Shown in pieces: positions 43,454-51,754 of a stretch of 64,000 bases of DNA. The notes beneath the pieces were generated by a model. That model was not told where the DNA came from and made no database searches. It was given only the letters and a program-made list of their open reading frames with translations. The stretch is from assembly GCF_000204645.1 (NCBI RefSeq), contig NC_015422.1, positions 62,001-126,000 on the forward strand, written 5' to 3'. Position 1 is the first letter of the stretch. Every line of letters starts with the position of its first letter. A program made the position numbers and the translations under genes. Source of the stretch: Alicycliphilus denitrificans K601. Its GTDB lineage: Bacteria; Pseudomonadota; Gammaproteobacteria; Burkholderiales; Burkholderiaceae_C.

Positions 43454-44230
43454 ATGTCTTTGCTGCCAGGCTTTTCCCTCCTGGGCTCCGGCCCCACCGT
43501 GCTGCTGCTGCACGACGCCGACGGCGATCACCTGAGCTTCGCGCCCCAGCTCGAAACCCTGGCCAGCGCCGGCTACCGCGCCGTCGCCTGGGATATGCCG
43601 GGTTATGGCCGCAGCGCGCCGGTAGAGCCCTACGGCTTCAAGGGACTGGCCCAGCGCTGCCTGCTGCTGCTGGACGCGCTGCGGTGCGGCGAGGCCACGC
43701 TGGTCGGCCACGGCTTCGGGGCCATGCTGGCGCTGGAGATCGCGCTGCGCGCCCCTATGCGGGTGCGGCGGCTGGTGCTGTGCGCGGGCGGCCCGGCGCT
43801 CGATGCAGCGGCCACCGCCGCCTGGGTGGCGCCGCGCCTTGCGGCGTTGGAGCAGGGCATGGACATGGCCCGGCTGGCCGACCTGGTGGCGCGCGACGCC
43901 GGCGCCGATGCCCTGCCCGAGGGGCTGCAGCTGGCGCGCCACGCCATGGGCCGCGTGTATGCGGCCACCTACCGCCGCGCGCTGCAGGCGCTCACCGTCT
44001 TTGCGCGCCGCGCGCCGGACCTGGCGCGGCTGCATGTGCCCACGCTGCTCATCGGTGGCGAGCAGGACCGCTGCACCCCGCCCGAGGCGCTGCTGGCCCT
44101 GGCCCATGTGCTGCCCGATGCGCGCGCCGTGCTGCTGCCCGGCGTGGGCCATTGGCCGCAGCTCGAAGACCCCGATGGCTTCGAGGGCGCGCTGCTGGAA
44201 TTCCTGGCCATGCCAGCCCGGCTCCATTGA
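43454..44230 (+). CDS. Alpha/beta hydrolase-fold protein with Gly at the nucleophile position
   Basis: A 258-aa alpha/beta hydrolase with WDMPGYGRSAPV after strand 4 and the oxyanion loop LLLHDADGDH. The nucleophile elbow reads G-H-G-F-G (residues 85-89): Gly87, codon GGC at 43712-43714, occupies the usual Ser position. The other triad members are visible, Asp in GGEQDRCTPPE and His in GVGHWPQLEDP. One base change from AGC would explain it. It may be inactive as a hydrolase or do non-hydrolytic chemistry. It is followed by a TetR gene. Confidence 0.85.
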   Translation: MSLLPGFSLLGSGPTVLLLHDADGDHLSFAPQLETLASAGYRAVAWDMPGYGRSAPVEPYGFKGLAQRCLLLLDALRCGEATLVGHGFGAMLALEIALRAPMRVRRLVLCAGGPALDAAATAAWVAPRLAALEQGMDMARLADLVARDAGADALPEGLQLARHAMGRVYAATYRRALQALTVFARRAPDLARLHVPTLLIGGEQDRCTPPEALLALAHVLPDARAVLLPGVGHWPQLEDPDGFEGALLEFLAMPARLH

Positions 44231-44303
44231 ATTGAAGCCATCCCGGGGCGCGGGATGGTCTGCCGCGGCGCAGGGGTTTTGGGGTTATCCCAGTCTGGCT
44301 AAC

Positions 44304-44969
44304 ATGGCTTTCATGAACACGCTGTCGCAGCCCAGGCCCTCCTTCAAGGAGCAGATGCACCGCGCGCGCGAGGATGCCATCGTCGAGGCCGCTTGCCGGC
44401 TGCTCGGCGAAAAGGGCTTCGAGACCATGACCGTGGACGAGGTGGCCTGCGCAGTGGGCATCGCCAAGGCCAGCCTGTACAAGCATTTCGCGGGCAAGGA
44501 CGACCTATGCGCGGCCGCCATGGTGCATGTGGTAGGGCGCCTGCAGCGTTTCCTGGACGAATTGCCCGAGGGCCTGCAGGCGCTGCAGCGCCTGCAGGCC
44601 CTGCTGCGCTGGCTGCTCGAGCTGCAGCTGGGTGACGAGACGCCGCTGCTGCCCAGCCGCAACTCCGCGCTGGCCCAGGCGCTGCGTACCTGCGATGCCT
44701 ACCGGGCGTCCATGGAGGAGGTGCATGCGCGCATCCTGGGCTGGATCGCCGAGGCCCAGGCCGCCGCGCAGCTGCGGCGCGAGCTGCCGCCCGAGGTGAT
44801 CCTGTGCGCACTGCTTGCGCGCTCGACCGACCCCATGCTGGCCATGCTGCGCGAGCGTGGCCATGGTGACGCCCAGATCCTCGACTGGGCCGTCGCCACC
44901 TGCCTCGGTGGCTTGGTCAGCGCACCAGCAGCACCGGAACGGTGCAGTTGGCCAGCACCTGGGTGCTGA
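44304..44969 (+). CDS. TetR-family regulator
   Basis: About 221 aa (218 if the second ATG at 44313 is used). HTH FETMTVDEVACAVGIAKASLYKHF (FETMTVDEVACAVGIAKASL) is at about 38-61; the C-terminal ligand domain is helical. It lies 73 bp after the hydrolase gene on the same strand and may control it. The final codons run 53 bp into the convergent usp gene, giving a non-conserved tail (APAAPERCSWPAPGC), which suggests loss of an earlier stop. A GGGTTATCCC sequence lies just before the start. Confidence 0.88.
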   Translation: MAFMNTLSQPRPSFKEQMHRAREDAIVEAACRLLGEKGFETMTVDEVACAVGIAKASLYKHFAGKDDLCAAAMVHVVGRLQRFLDELPEGLQALQRLQALLRWLLELQLGDETPLLPSRNSALAQALRTCDAYRASMEEVHARILGWIAEAQAAAQLRRELPPEVILCALLARSTDPMLAMLRERGHGDAQILDWAVATCLGGLVSAPAAPERCSWPAPGC

Positions 44970-45339
44970 CCGAGCCCATGACCAGCTTGCCCAGCGAGCC
45001 GTGGCCGTGCGTGCCCATGACGACGAGGTCGTACTTGCCCGATTCGGCCACCTTGGCGATGGTCTCGCCGGCCGGGCCGACCTTGATCATGGTCTTGGGC
45101 TGCACGCCATGGCGGCCCATGAACTTGACCACGGGTGAGAGCACCTTCTCGCCCTCGTCGGCGTAGTAGCTGTCCACCGTTTCCTTGCCCAGTGCGGCGC
45201 GCGCGCGCGGGGGCAGCGGTGGCTGCACCGTAATGGCCGTGTACGTATGCGAGCTGCCAAGCATCTCGTCGTGCGCGGCCAGGTAGGCCAGCATCTTTTT
45301 GGTGTAAGTGCTGCCGTCGACAGCAAGCAGGATGTTCAT
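44917..45339 (-). CDS. Universal stress protein UspA family
   Basis: A 140-aa single Usp domain. LAVDGSTYTKKMLAYL at the N-terminus and GTHGHGSLGKLVMGSVSTQV (about 108-127) give the G-x2-G-x9-G-S/T nucleotide-binding motif, so it is of the ATP-binding type. CGGAG precedes the ATG. Its last 53 bp overlap the end of the convergent TetR gene. Confidence 0.93.
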   Translation of the reverse strand: MNILLAVDGSTYTKKMLAYLAAHDEMLGSSHTYTAITVQPPLPPRARAALGKETVDSYYADEGEKVLSPVVKFMGRHGVQPKTMIKVGPAGETIAKVAESGKYDLVVMGTHGHGSLGKLVMGSVSTQVLANCTVPVLLVR

Positions 45340-45440
45340 TCGTAGTACTCCGTAAACGGGTTGTCAGACTAATCTGCGCCTGCACCTGTTGTCTTGACCT
45401 TTGTCATGCCGCGCGCCAATGGGTCTCGCGACCCCGCGCA

Positions 45441-46289
45441 TCATACGGTGAGCACGCAGTGGGACTGGAATGCGGCCTGCTCGCCCTTGCGCGCATAGCC
45501 CAGCGGGTTGGCCACTACGCGGCAGCTCCAGGAGTTGCCGTCGGCATGCGTGCCGCTGGCCAAGTAGTCGCTTGGGGCGTGCAGATGGCCGTGCAGCCAC
45601 AGCCGGGCGTGGGGCAGGCAGTCGTCCAGGGCATTGCAGAAGCCCGCGGTGCCGGGCGTCATGCCGTAGCGCGGGTCGGCGCTGCACAGGCTGGGAGCGA
45701 AGTGAGTGACTGCTACTGTCGCGCCGTCGAATGGCCGGGCCAGGGCCTCGCGCAGCCAGGCCTGGCACACCAGCGCCTGCTCGCGCAGCTGCGCCGCCAG
45801 GAACGGCTCGCCGTGGCGCGTGCCGCCGGTCTTGCGCAGATAGAAGTCGGCGGCGCGGAAGGCCTTCTCGCGCAGCTTGAGCCGCTGGCCCTGGGAGGCG
45901 TCGTCGGCGCCATGCCCGGCCAGCGCGTCGAAGTCGCTCCACAGCGTGGTGCCTACCAGGCGCACGCCCTGCAGAACCACGCTCTCGCGCTCCAGCCAGA
46001 TCAGCCCGAGGCGGTCGCAGGTGCGGCGCAGGCGCGTGTGCGCGGTGTCGAAGTCCTGCCCGTCATACTCGTGGTTCCCCGGCACGAAGACCACCGGCGT
46101 GGGCCAGCCGGCGTATTGCGGCAGCGGCGAGAAGCGCGCCAGGCCGAAGTCGCCGTCGGCGAGCTGCGAGCCGGGCTGGTACGAGCCTATGTCGCCCGCC
46201 AGCACCAGCACGTCGGCGCCGGGCGCGGGGCTGGGGCTGAAATGGGGGTGGACTTCGAGGTGCAGGTCGGACAACAGCTGCAGCTTCAT
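45441..46289 (-). CDS. Metallophosphoesterase
   Basis: A 282-aa calcineurin-like phosphoesterase. SDLHLEVH at 7-14, VLAGDIGSY (about 29-37), FVPGNHEYDG (about 68-77), THFAPS and HGHLH are the five metal-binding motifs in order, so the active site is complete. The substrate is unknown. The start at 46289 (MKLQLLSDLHLE) is the family norm. It follows the LysR gene by 26 bp on the same strand. Confidence 0.9.
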   Translation of the reverse strand: MKLQLLSDLHLEVHPHFSPSPAPGADVLVLAGDIGSYQPGSQLADGDFGLARFSPLPQYAGWPTPVVFVPGNHEYDGQDFDTAHTRLRRTCDRLGLIWLERESVVLQGVRLVGTTLWSDFDALAGHGADDASQGQRLKLREKAFRAADFYLRKTGGTRHGEPFLAAQLREQALVCQAWLREALARPFDGATVAVTHFAPSLCSADPRYGMTPGTAGFCNALDDCLPHARLWLHGHLHAPSDYLASGTHADGNSWSCRVVANPLGYARKGEQAAFQSHCVLTV

Positions 46290-46315
46290 GGCTTGGCGTG
46301 GCGTGTGGATCGCAT

Positions 46316-47287
46316 TCAGTCGCGGAGCGTGATGGGTGTCGGCGTGTTGCGGGCCGCGCGCGCGATGGTCTCGCGCAGCCAGCGGTGGGCCGGGTCGTAT
46401 AGGCGCCGGCGGTGCCACAGCGCATCCACGTGCACGGTGGGCAGCGGCATGGGCAGCGGGCGCCAGACCAGGTCGCCGCCCACGTCGGCCAGGCCCACGA
46501 AGTGCAGCGGCAGCACGGTGAGCAGGTCGGTGGTGGCCACCACGCGGCCGGCGGTGAAGAACTGGTTCACCGTGAGCACGATGCGCCGCTCGCGCCCCAG
46601 GGCGGCGAGCGCCTCGTCGATGAAGCCGTAGGGCTTGCCGGAGAAGCTCACGAGCAGGTGGTGCGCGGCACAGTACTGGTCCAGCGAGAGCGGCGCATCC
46701 GCCAGCGGATGGCCGGCGCGCATCACGCACACGTACTGGCTGGCGTACAGGCGCACGCTCTCATGGGCCACCACGTTGTCGGCCTGGGCGCGGGCCGTGA
46801 GGTCGGCCAGCACGGCCGGGAAATAGCCCACGGCCATGTCGATGGTCCCGTCGTCGAGCAGGCGGCGCGGGTCGCGCGTGGTCAGGGGTATGACGCGCAG
46901 CGAGATGCCGGGCGCCTCGCGCTCCGTGATTTCGATGAGCGGCGGGATCAGGGTGGCGCCGGTGGCGTCGGCCATGGCCAGCACGAACGTGGCCTGGGCC
47001 GAGGCCGGCTCGAAGCCGCCGGGGGCCAGCGATTCCTGCAACTGCCCCAGGGCCTGGCGCACCGCGGGCCACAGCGCCAGGGCCCGCGGCGTGGGCTCCA
47101 CGCCATGGCCGCTGCGCACGAGCAGCTCGTCCCCCACGGCCTCGCGAAGGCGGCGCAGTGCATTGCTCACCGCCGGCTGGGTGATGGCCAGCTTCTCGGC
47201 CGCGCGCGTGAGATTGCGCTCGGCCATGACCTCGTCGAAGACGCGCAGCAGATTCAGGTCCAGCGTACGGAAGTTCAGCGAGGGCAT
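46316..47287 (-). CDS. LysR-family regulator (NodD/LeuO-like branch)
   Basis: A 323-aa LysR protein with the branch-typical start LDLNLLRVFDEVMAERNLTRAAEKL and HTH ITQPAVSNALRRLREAVGDE. The effector domain spans about 95-310. Divergent from the small membrane protein gene at 47413; the region between holds a 14-bp palindrome (47345-47358). The targets could be that gene, the phosphoesterase behind it, or genes elsewhere. Confidence 0.9.
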   Translation of the reverse strand: MPSLNFRTLDLNLLRVFDEVMAERNLTRAAEKLAITQPAVSNALRRLREAVGDELLVRSGHGVEPTPRALALWPAVRQALGQLQESLAPGGFEPASAQATFVLAMADATGATLIPPLIEITEREAPGISLRVIPLTTRDPRRLLDDGTIDMAVGYFPAVLADLTARAQADNVVAHESVRLYASQYVCVMRAGHPLADAPLSLDQYCAAHHLLVSFSGKPYGFIDEALAALGRERRIVLTVNQFFTAGRVVATTDLLTVLPLHFVGLADVGGDLVWRPLPMPLPTVHVDALWHRRRLYDPAHRWLRETIARAARNTPTPITLRD

Positions 47288-47344
47288 GTCCTAACCATAA
47301 CGAACATGAATGTTGGCAATCACAAATATTAATTGGACATGATA

Positions 47345-47358
47345 TAGGGTTAACCCTA
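47345..47358. promoter_or_regulatory. TAGGGTTAACCCTA palindrome
   Basis: Perfect 14-bp palindrome midway in the divergent LysR / small-membrane-protein promoter region. Candidate operator; related sequences occur at 18114 and 44282. Confidence 0.4.
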
Positions 47359-47412
47359 GTATTCTCCCGTTGCCAGGCAGTTTTGCCGCAAGCGGCACCG
47401 AGGTTTTACATC

Positions 47413-47853
47413 ATGACGAAATTTGCTGTTATCGAGTTTCCCAGCCAGCATCAGGGCGTGGCGCGCATCGAGGGCGCCGTGAGCCATTTACGCCGGAGCG
47501 CGACCCGCTTCGACCCGACGCGCAACGGAGCCTCCCTGCTGCTCGCGGCCCTGGTGGCGGCCTTGCTGGTCGTGGCCAACGAGATGGTGGATACCTGGGG
47601 CGACGGCCATCTGCTGGCCGGCTGGATGCTGATGTGGCTGATCGCCTTCGTGGGCATGGCACTGCTGGCCGCGCCGGCACGCCGCGCCGTGGCGCTGCTG
47701 CGCGGCGCGGCCAAGTCCTGGTCCGATGCGCGCCGGCGTGCGGCTGAGGACGAGCGGACCTGGAACGCCGCGCTGCACGACGCGCGCATCATGGCCGACC
47801 TGAGCCGTGCCATGAATGGCATCGCCGTCGAGGACATGCGCCGCTATCGCTGA
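47413..47853 (+). CDS. Two-helix membrane protein of unknown function
   Basis: A 146-aa protein with two hydrophobic helices (LLLAALVAALLVVANEMV and LLAGWMLMWLIAFVGMALLA) flanked by a basic N-terminal region and a charged C-terminal tail (AKSWSDARRRAAEDERTW). I do not recognise a domain. Divergent from the LysR gene, with a palindrome in between, so it may be that regulator's target. Confidence 0.7.
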   Translation: MTKFAVIEFPSQHQGVARIEGAVSHLRRSATRFDPTRNGASLLLAALVAALLVVANEMVDTWGDGHLLAGWMLMWLIAFVGMALLAAPARRAVALLRGAAKSWSDARRRAAEDERTWNAALHDARIMADLSRAMNGIAVEDMRRYR

Positions 47854-47940
47854 CAGCACCGGCCCGCCAGGCCGCGTCAGCCACATGCCAGGGCACCTTC
47901 GGGTGCTCTGTTTTTTTGCGCGTGCGTGTGCCTCTGGCAA

Positions 47941-47975
47941 TAAAAAACCCCGCACCCGATGCGGGGTGCGGGGTT
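47941..47975 (-). terminator. Rho-independent terminator of pckG
   Basis: AACCCCGCACCC ... GGGTGCGGGGTT forms a 12-bp stem with a 5-6 nt loop; read on the minus strand it ends in TTTTTTATT. It begins 18 bp after the pckG stop codon. Confidence 0.9.
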
Positions 47976-47992
47976 GCGCGGGTGGACGGCCC

Positions 47993-49861
47993 TCAGGCGG
48001 CCAGGCGCTTTTCCAGGGCGGCCTTGGTGGCCAGCAGTTCCTGGGGCAGGTGGTGGGCGAGCTTGTCGAAGTGCTCGGTGTGCAGCTTCAGTTCCTCGGC
48101 CCAGACGCTCTTGTCGATGCTGGTCACGCTCTCGAACTGCTCGGCGCTGAATTCCAGGCCGTTCCAGTTGATTTCGGCAAATGCGGGGGCGATGCCGAAG
48201 GCCGTTTCCAGGCCTTGCGCGCGGCTTTCGATGCGGTCGATCATCCACTTGAGCACGCGCATGTTCTCACCGTAGCCGGGCCAGACGAACTTGCCCTCGG
48301 CGTTCTTGCGGAACCAGTTGGTCGTGAAGATCCTGGGCAGGGCCGCGCCCTGGCCGGCGATCTTGGCGCCCAGGTCCAGCCAGTGCTGGAAGTAGTCGCT
48401 CATGTTGTAGCCCATGAAGGGCAGCATGGCGAAGGGATCGCGGCGCACCACGCCTTGCGCGCCGAAGGCGGCGGCAGTGGTCTCGGAGCCCATGGTGGCG
48501 GCCATGTACACGCCCTCGGTCCAGGTGCGCGCCTCGGTCACCAGCGGCACGGTGGTGGAGCGGCGCCCGCCGAAGATAAAGGCGTCGATCTTCACGCCTT
48601 TGGGGTCGTCCCAGGCCTCGTCCAGTGCCGGGTTGTTGGTGGCGGCCACGGTGAAGCGGGCGTTGGGGTGGGCGGCCTTGGCGCCGGTTTCCTTGGCGAT
48701 TTGCGGCGTCCAGTCGCGGCCCTGCCAGTCGATCAGGTGCCCGGGGACCACGCCGGTGTCCTTTTCCATGCCTTCCCACCACACGTCGCCGTCGTCTGTC
48801 AGCGCGACGTTCGTGAAGATCACGTCCTTGTTGAGGCTGGCCATGCAGTTGGGGTTGGTGTGGTAGTTCGTGCCGGGGGCGACGCCGAAGTAGCCTGCCT
48901 CGGGGTTGATGGCGCGCAGGGAACCGTCGGGCTGGGGCTTGATCCAGGCGATGTCGTCGCCGATGGTTGTGACCTTCCAGCCTTCGAAGGCCTTCGGGGG
49001 CACCAGCATGGAGAAGTTGGTCTTGCCGCAGGCGCTCGGGAAGGCTGCGGCCACGTGGTACTTCTTGCCCTCGGGGTTGGTCACGCCCAGGATCAGCATG
49101 TGCTCGGCCAGCCAGCCCTGGTCGCGGCCCATGGTGGATGCGATGCGCAGCGCCAGGCATTTCTTGCCCAGCAGGGCGTTGCCGCCATAGCCCGAGCCGT
49201 AGCTCCATATCTCGCGCGTCTCGGGGTAGTGCACGATGTACTTGACCTGGGGGTTGCAGGGCCAGCTGGTCTGGTCCTTCTCGCCGGCCTTGAGCGGCGC
49301 GCCCACGGTGTGCATGCAGGGCACGAACTCGCCATCGGTGCCGATCACGTCGTATACCGCCTTGCCCATGCGCGTCATGATCTTCATGTTCACGGCCACG
49401 TAGGCGCTGTCGGACAGTTCCACGCCCACGTGGGCGATCGGGCTGCCCAGTGGGCCCATCGAGAACGGCACCACGTACATGGTGCGGCCGGCCATGCAGC
49501 CGTCGAACAGCGGCTGCAGCGTGGCGCGCATCTCGTTGGGCGCCATCCAGTTGTTGGTGGGGCCGGCGTCTTCCTTCTTCTCGGAGCAGATGAAGGTGCG
49601 GTCTTCGACGCGGGCCACGTCCGACGGGTCGGAGCAGGCCAGGTAGCTGCCCGGGCGCTTGGCGGGGTTGAGCTTCTTGAAGGTGCCGGCATTGACCAGC
49701 TGCTGGCACAGCTGGTCGTATTCCTCCTGGCTGCCGTCACACCAGTGGATGGCGGCGGGCTTGCACAGGGCGGCCATTTCGGCCACCCAGGCGATCAGGC
49801 GGGCGTTCTTGACATAGGCGGGGGCCTGCAGGCTCAGGCCTTGCATGGAGGGGGCGTTCAT
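47993..49861 (-). CDS. pckG: Phosphoenolpyruvate carboxykinase (GTP)
   Basis: A 622-aa GTP-dependent PEPCK converting oxaloacetate to phosphoenolpyruvate for gluconeogenesis. [20 protein letters not shown] (about 130-149) binds substrate, [18 protein letters not shown] (about 275-292) is the kinase-1 P-loop with the reactive Cys, and DDIAWIKP holds metal and guanine contacts. AGGAAG precedes the ATG. The leader has a long inverted repeat and a strong terminator follows. Use of this enzyme fits growth on organic acids. Confidence 0.97.
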   Translation of the reverse strand: MNAPSMQGLSLQAPAYVKNARLIAWVAEMAALCKPAAIHWCDGSQEEYDQLCQQLVNAGTFKKLNPAKRPGSYLACSDPSDVARVEDRTFICSEKKEDAGPTNNWMAPNEMRATLQPLFDGCMAGRTMYVVPFSMGPLGSPIAHVGVELSDSAYVAVNMKIMTRMGKAVYDVIGTDGEFVPCMHTVGAPLKAGEKDQTSWPCNPQVKYIVHYPETREIWSYGSGYGGNALLGKKCLALRIASTMGRDQGWLAEHMLILGVTNPEGKKYHVAAAFPSACGKTNFSMLVPPKAFEGWKVTTIGDDIAWIKPQPDGSLRAINPEAGYFGVAPGTNYHTNPNCMASLNKDVIFTNVALTDDGDVWWEGMEKDTGVVPGHLIDWQGRDWTPQIAKETGAKAAHPNARFTVAATNNPALDEAWDDPKGVKIDAFIFGGRRSTTVPLVTEARTWTEGVYMAATMGSETTAAAFGAQGVVRRDPFAMLPFMGYNMSDYFQHWLDLGAKIAGQGAALPRIFTTNWFRKNAEGKFVWPGYGENMRVLKWMIDRIESRAQGLETAFGIAPAFAEINWNGLEFSAEQFESVTSIDKSVWAEELKLHTEHFDKLAHHLPQELLATKAALEKRLAA

Positions 49862-50150
49862 TGGAGCTTCCTGAAGTTGAAAACGGTTTTTTCAAAGGAA
49901 GCGAGCCGGGACGCGTGGCGCGGGGGCCCACCGGACGCCTGTGCGCACTGCCTTTGAAAAAACGGCTTGGAACTCAGTCGCCTAGCGGGTGCAGGAGGTG
50001 CCGCCGCAGGGTAGGCACGCATGCGCAGTTCGGCTGAATTGACGATTCTATGAAGACGTCCGGAATTTGTCTGCTGGACAAGGGGCAAAACAATGCAAAC
50101 AATGCATAGGGTTATGCATGAAATTTCAGATCCACGCGCTGGAGGCAGCA
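49862..50150 (-). promoter_or_regulatory. pckG leader/promoter region with long inverted repeats
   Basis: No gene is seen in this 340-bp gap (to 50201). GTTTTTTCAAAGG (49886-49898) is perfectly repeated in inverted form as CCTTTGAAAAAAC (49951-49963), 25 bp upstream of the pckG start. Further upstream, AATGCATAGGGTTATGCAT near 50101-50119 is a second palindrome-like site. Either may be an operator or part of the leader RNA. Confidence 0.45.
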
Positions 50151-50152
50151 AC

Positions 50153-50177
50153 GAAAAGGCCCCGCAATGCGGGGCCC
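50153..50177 (-). terminator. Rho-independent terminator of the small membrane protein gene
   Basis: GGCCCCGCA / TGCGGGGCC 9-bp stem with a 1-nt visible loop; on the minus strand it is followed by TTTTC. It lies 25 bp after the stop codon of the 53-aa gene. Confidence 0.8.
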
Positions 50178-50201
50178 GGGATGTGCATGCGCGGGGATGC
50201 G

Positions 50202-50363
50202 TCAGGCCATGGTGACCGCGATCAGCGCCAGCAGGAAGATCATGGCCGCGCCCGCGGCGGGAAGCACCACGGGGATCAGGTTCACCACGGTTTCGGTGGG
50301 ATCGGTCGCGGTGGCCGCCTCGACGTCGGCGGCGTTGGGTGCGATGTGGTGTTCGTGTGCCAT
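50202..50363 (-). CDS. 53-aa single-helix membrane protein
   Basis: Short protein MAHEHHIAPN..., His-rich at the N-terminus, with one membrane helix (LIPVVLPAAGAAMIFLLALI) at about 29-48. GAGGAG is seven bases before the ATG at 50363, and a clear terminator follows, so it looks like a real monocistronic gene. Function unknown. The longer frame starting at 50408 lacks support. Confidence 0.7.
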   Translation of the reverse strand: MAHEHHIAPNAADVEAATATDPTETVVNLIPVVLPAAGAAMIFLLALIAVTMA

Positions 50364-50452
50364 GTGGTGGTCTCCTCTGTAAGTCCTGGTGCCTGAAAGC
50401 TTGGCCAAGTGTAGCGGCAGCGCCCGGACCGGCCCACGGGCCTTACCCGGGG

Positions 50453-51652
50453 TCAGTGCAGCTCGGCCTCCATGTGGGCGGCGCGCAGCTGCTCCAGCAC
50501 CTGCTGGACGTGGGCCTTGCCGCGCGTCTGCAGCACCAGCTCGATCTCCACGTTCTGCGCGGCCAGCAGGGTGAAGGCGCGCTGGTGGTGCACCTCTTCG
50601 ATGTTGGCGCCGGCCTCGGCCACGGTGGCGGTGATGCGCGCCAGCACGCCGGGCACGTCGCGCGCGCTGACCTTGATGCGCGCCAGGCGCCCGGAGCGCA
50701 CCATACCGCGCTCAATGATGGCGGCCAGCAGCAATGGGTCGATGTTGCCGCCGGAGAGCACCAGCCCCACCTTCTTGCCGCGAAAGCGCTCGGGGTAGCG
50801 CACCAGGGCGGCCAGGCCGGCCGCGCCCGCGCCCTCGACCAGGGTCTTCTCGATCTCCAGCAGCATGAGCACGGCCTGCTCTATGTCGCCCTCCTGCACC
50901 AGCAGCAGGTCGTCGACCAGGCGGGCGATCACTTCGCGCGTCATTCGGCCCGGCTGGCCCACGGCGATGCCCTCGGCGATCGTGGACATGCCCTGCTCGT
51001 GCTGCGTGCCCTTGACGGCGTTGACCATGGCCGGAAAGCGCGCCGTCTGCACACCCACGATCTCCAGACTGGGCTTGAGGGCGCGCGCCGCCGTGGCCAT
51101 GCCGGCCAGCAGGCCGCCGCCGCCGACCGAGACGACCAGCACGTCCAGGTCGGGCTGTTCGGCCAGCATCTCCAGCGCCAGCGTGCCCTGGCCGGCGGCC
51201 ACGGCCTCGTCGTCGTAGGGGTGCACGAAGGTCAGGCCCTGCTGCCCGGCGAGCAGATGGGCGTGCCGGTGCGCTTCCTCCAGGGTGTCGCCGTGCAGCA
51301 CCACCTCGGCCCCGAAGCCGCGCGTGCGCTCCACCTTCACGCCGGGCGTGAAGCGCGGCATGACGATCACCGCGCGCAGGCCCAGGCGCTGCGCATGGTA
51401 GGCCACGCCCTGGGCGTGGTTGCCGGCGCTCATGGCCACGACGCCGCGCTTACGCTCCTCGGGGGTGAGCTGGCTCAGCTTGTTGCAGGCGCCGCGCTCC
51501 TTGAACGAGGCGGTGAACTGCAGGTTCTCGAACTTGAGGAACACTTGCGCGCCTGTGACCTGCGAGAGCGTGCGCGATTCCACGCAGGGCGTGTCGAGCA
51601 CCTGGCCGCGCAGGCGGGCGGCGGCGTCCTGGATGTCTTGGATGGAAAACAT
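50453..51652 (-). CDS. ilvA: Threonine ammonia-lyase (biosynthetic/catabolic type with ACT domain)
   Basis: A 399-aa PLP enzyme deaminating threonine to 2-oxobutyrate, feeding isoleucine synthesis. ASFKERGACNKL (about 49-60) holds the PLP Lys, SAGNHAQGVAYHA and VSVGGGGLLAG bind the cofactor phosphate, and the C-terminal about 325-399 is an ACT-like regulatory domain (RIKVSARDVPGVLARITATV). The length and single ACT unit match the shorter IlvA/TdcB-plus-ACT form rather than the 514-aa E. coli IlvA. Confidence 0.93.
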   Translation of the reverse strand: MFSIQDIQDAAARLRGQVLDTPCVESRTLSQVTGAQVFLKFENLQFTASFKERGACNKLSQLTPEERKRGVVAMSAGNHAQGVAYHAQRLGLRAVIVMPRFTPGVKVERTRGFGAEVVLHGDTLEEAHRHAHLLAGQQGLTFVHPYDDEAVAAGQGTLALEMLAEQPDLDVLVVSVGGGGLLAGMATAARALKPSLEIVGVQTARFPAMVNAVKGTQHEQGMSTIAEGIAVGQPGRMTREVIARLVDDLLLVQEGDIEQAVLMLLEIEKTLVEGAGAAGLAALVRYPERFRGKKVGLVLSGGNIDPLLLAAIIERGMVRSGRLARIKVSARDVPGVLARITATVAEAGANIEEVHHQRAFTLLAAQNVEIELVLQTRGKAHVQQVLEQLRAAHMEAELH

Positions 51653-51679
51653 GGTGGATTGTCGCGCAGCACGCGCCTG

Positions 51680-51747
51680 GGTTAGCTATTGATAGAAGAG
51701 CTGGTCACGCTTGATTGGCAAGCGTTGGGGGCCATTTTGACTGTGAA
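51680..51747 (+). repeat. Dispersed repeat, copy R6
   Basis: TAGCTATTGATAGAAGAGCT then CACGCTTG, 5-nt loop, CAAGCGTTGGGGGCC, and an ATTTTGA tail, in the gap between ilvA and aidB. The stem ACGCTTG/CAAGCGT is 7 bp. Confidence 0.75.
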
Positions 51748-51754
51748 TGACGTT

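Noticed and set aside
44220..44303. Possible ninth copy of the dispersed repeat (ATTGAAGCCATCCC...)
   Set aside because: Only a short fragment resembles the tail of the family; no ATAGC or hairpin core.
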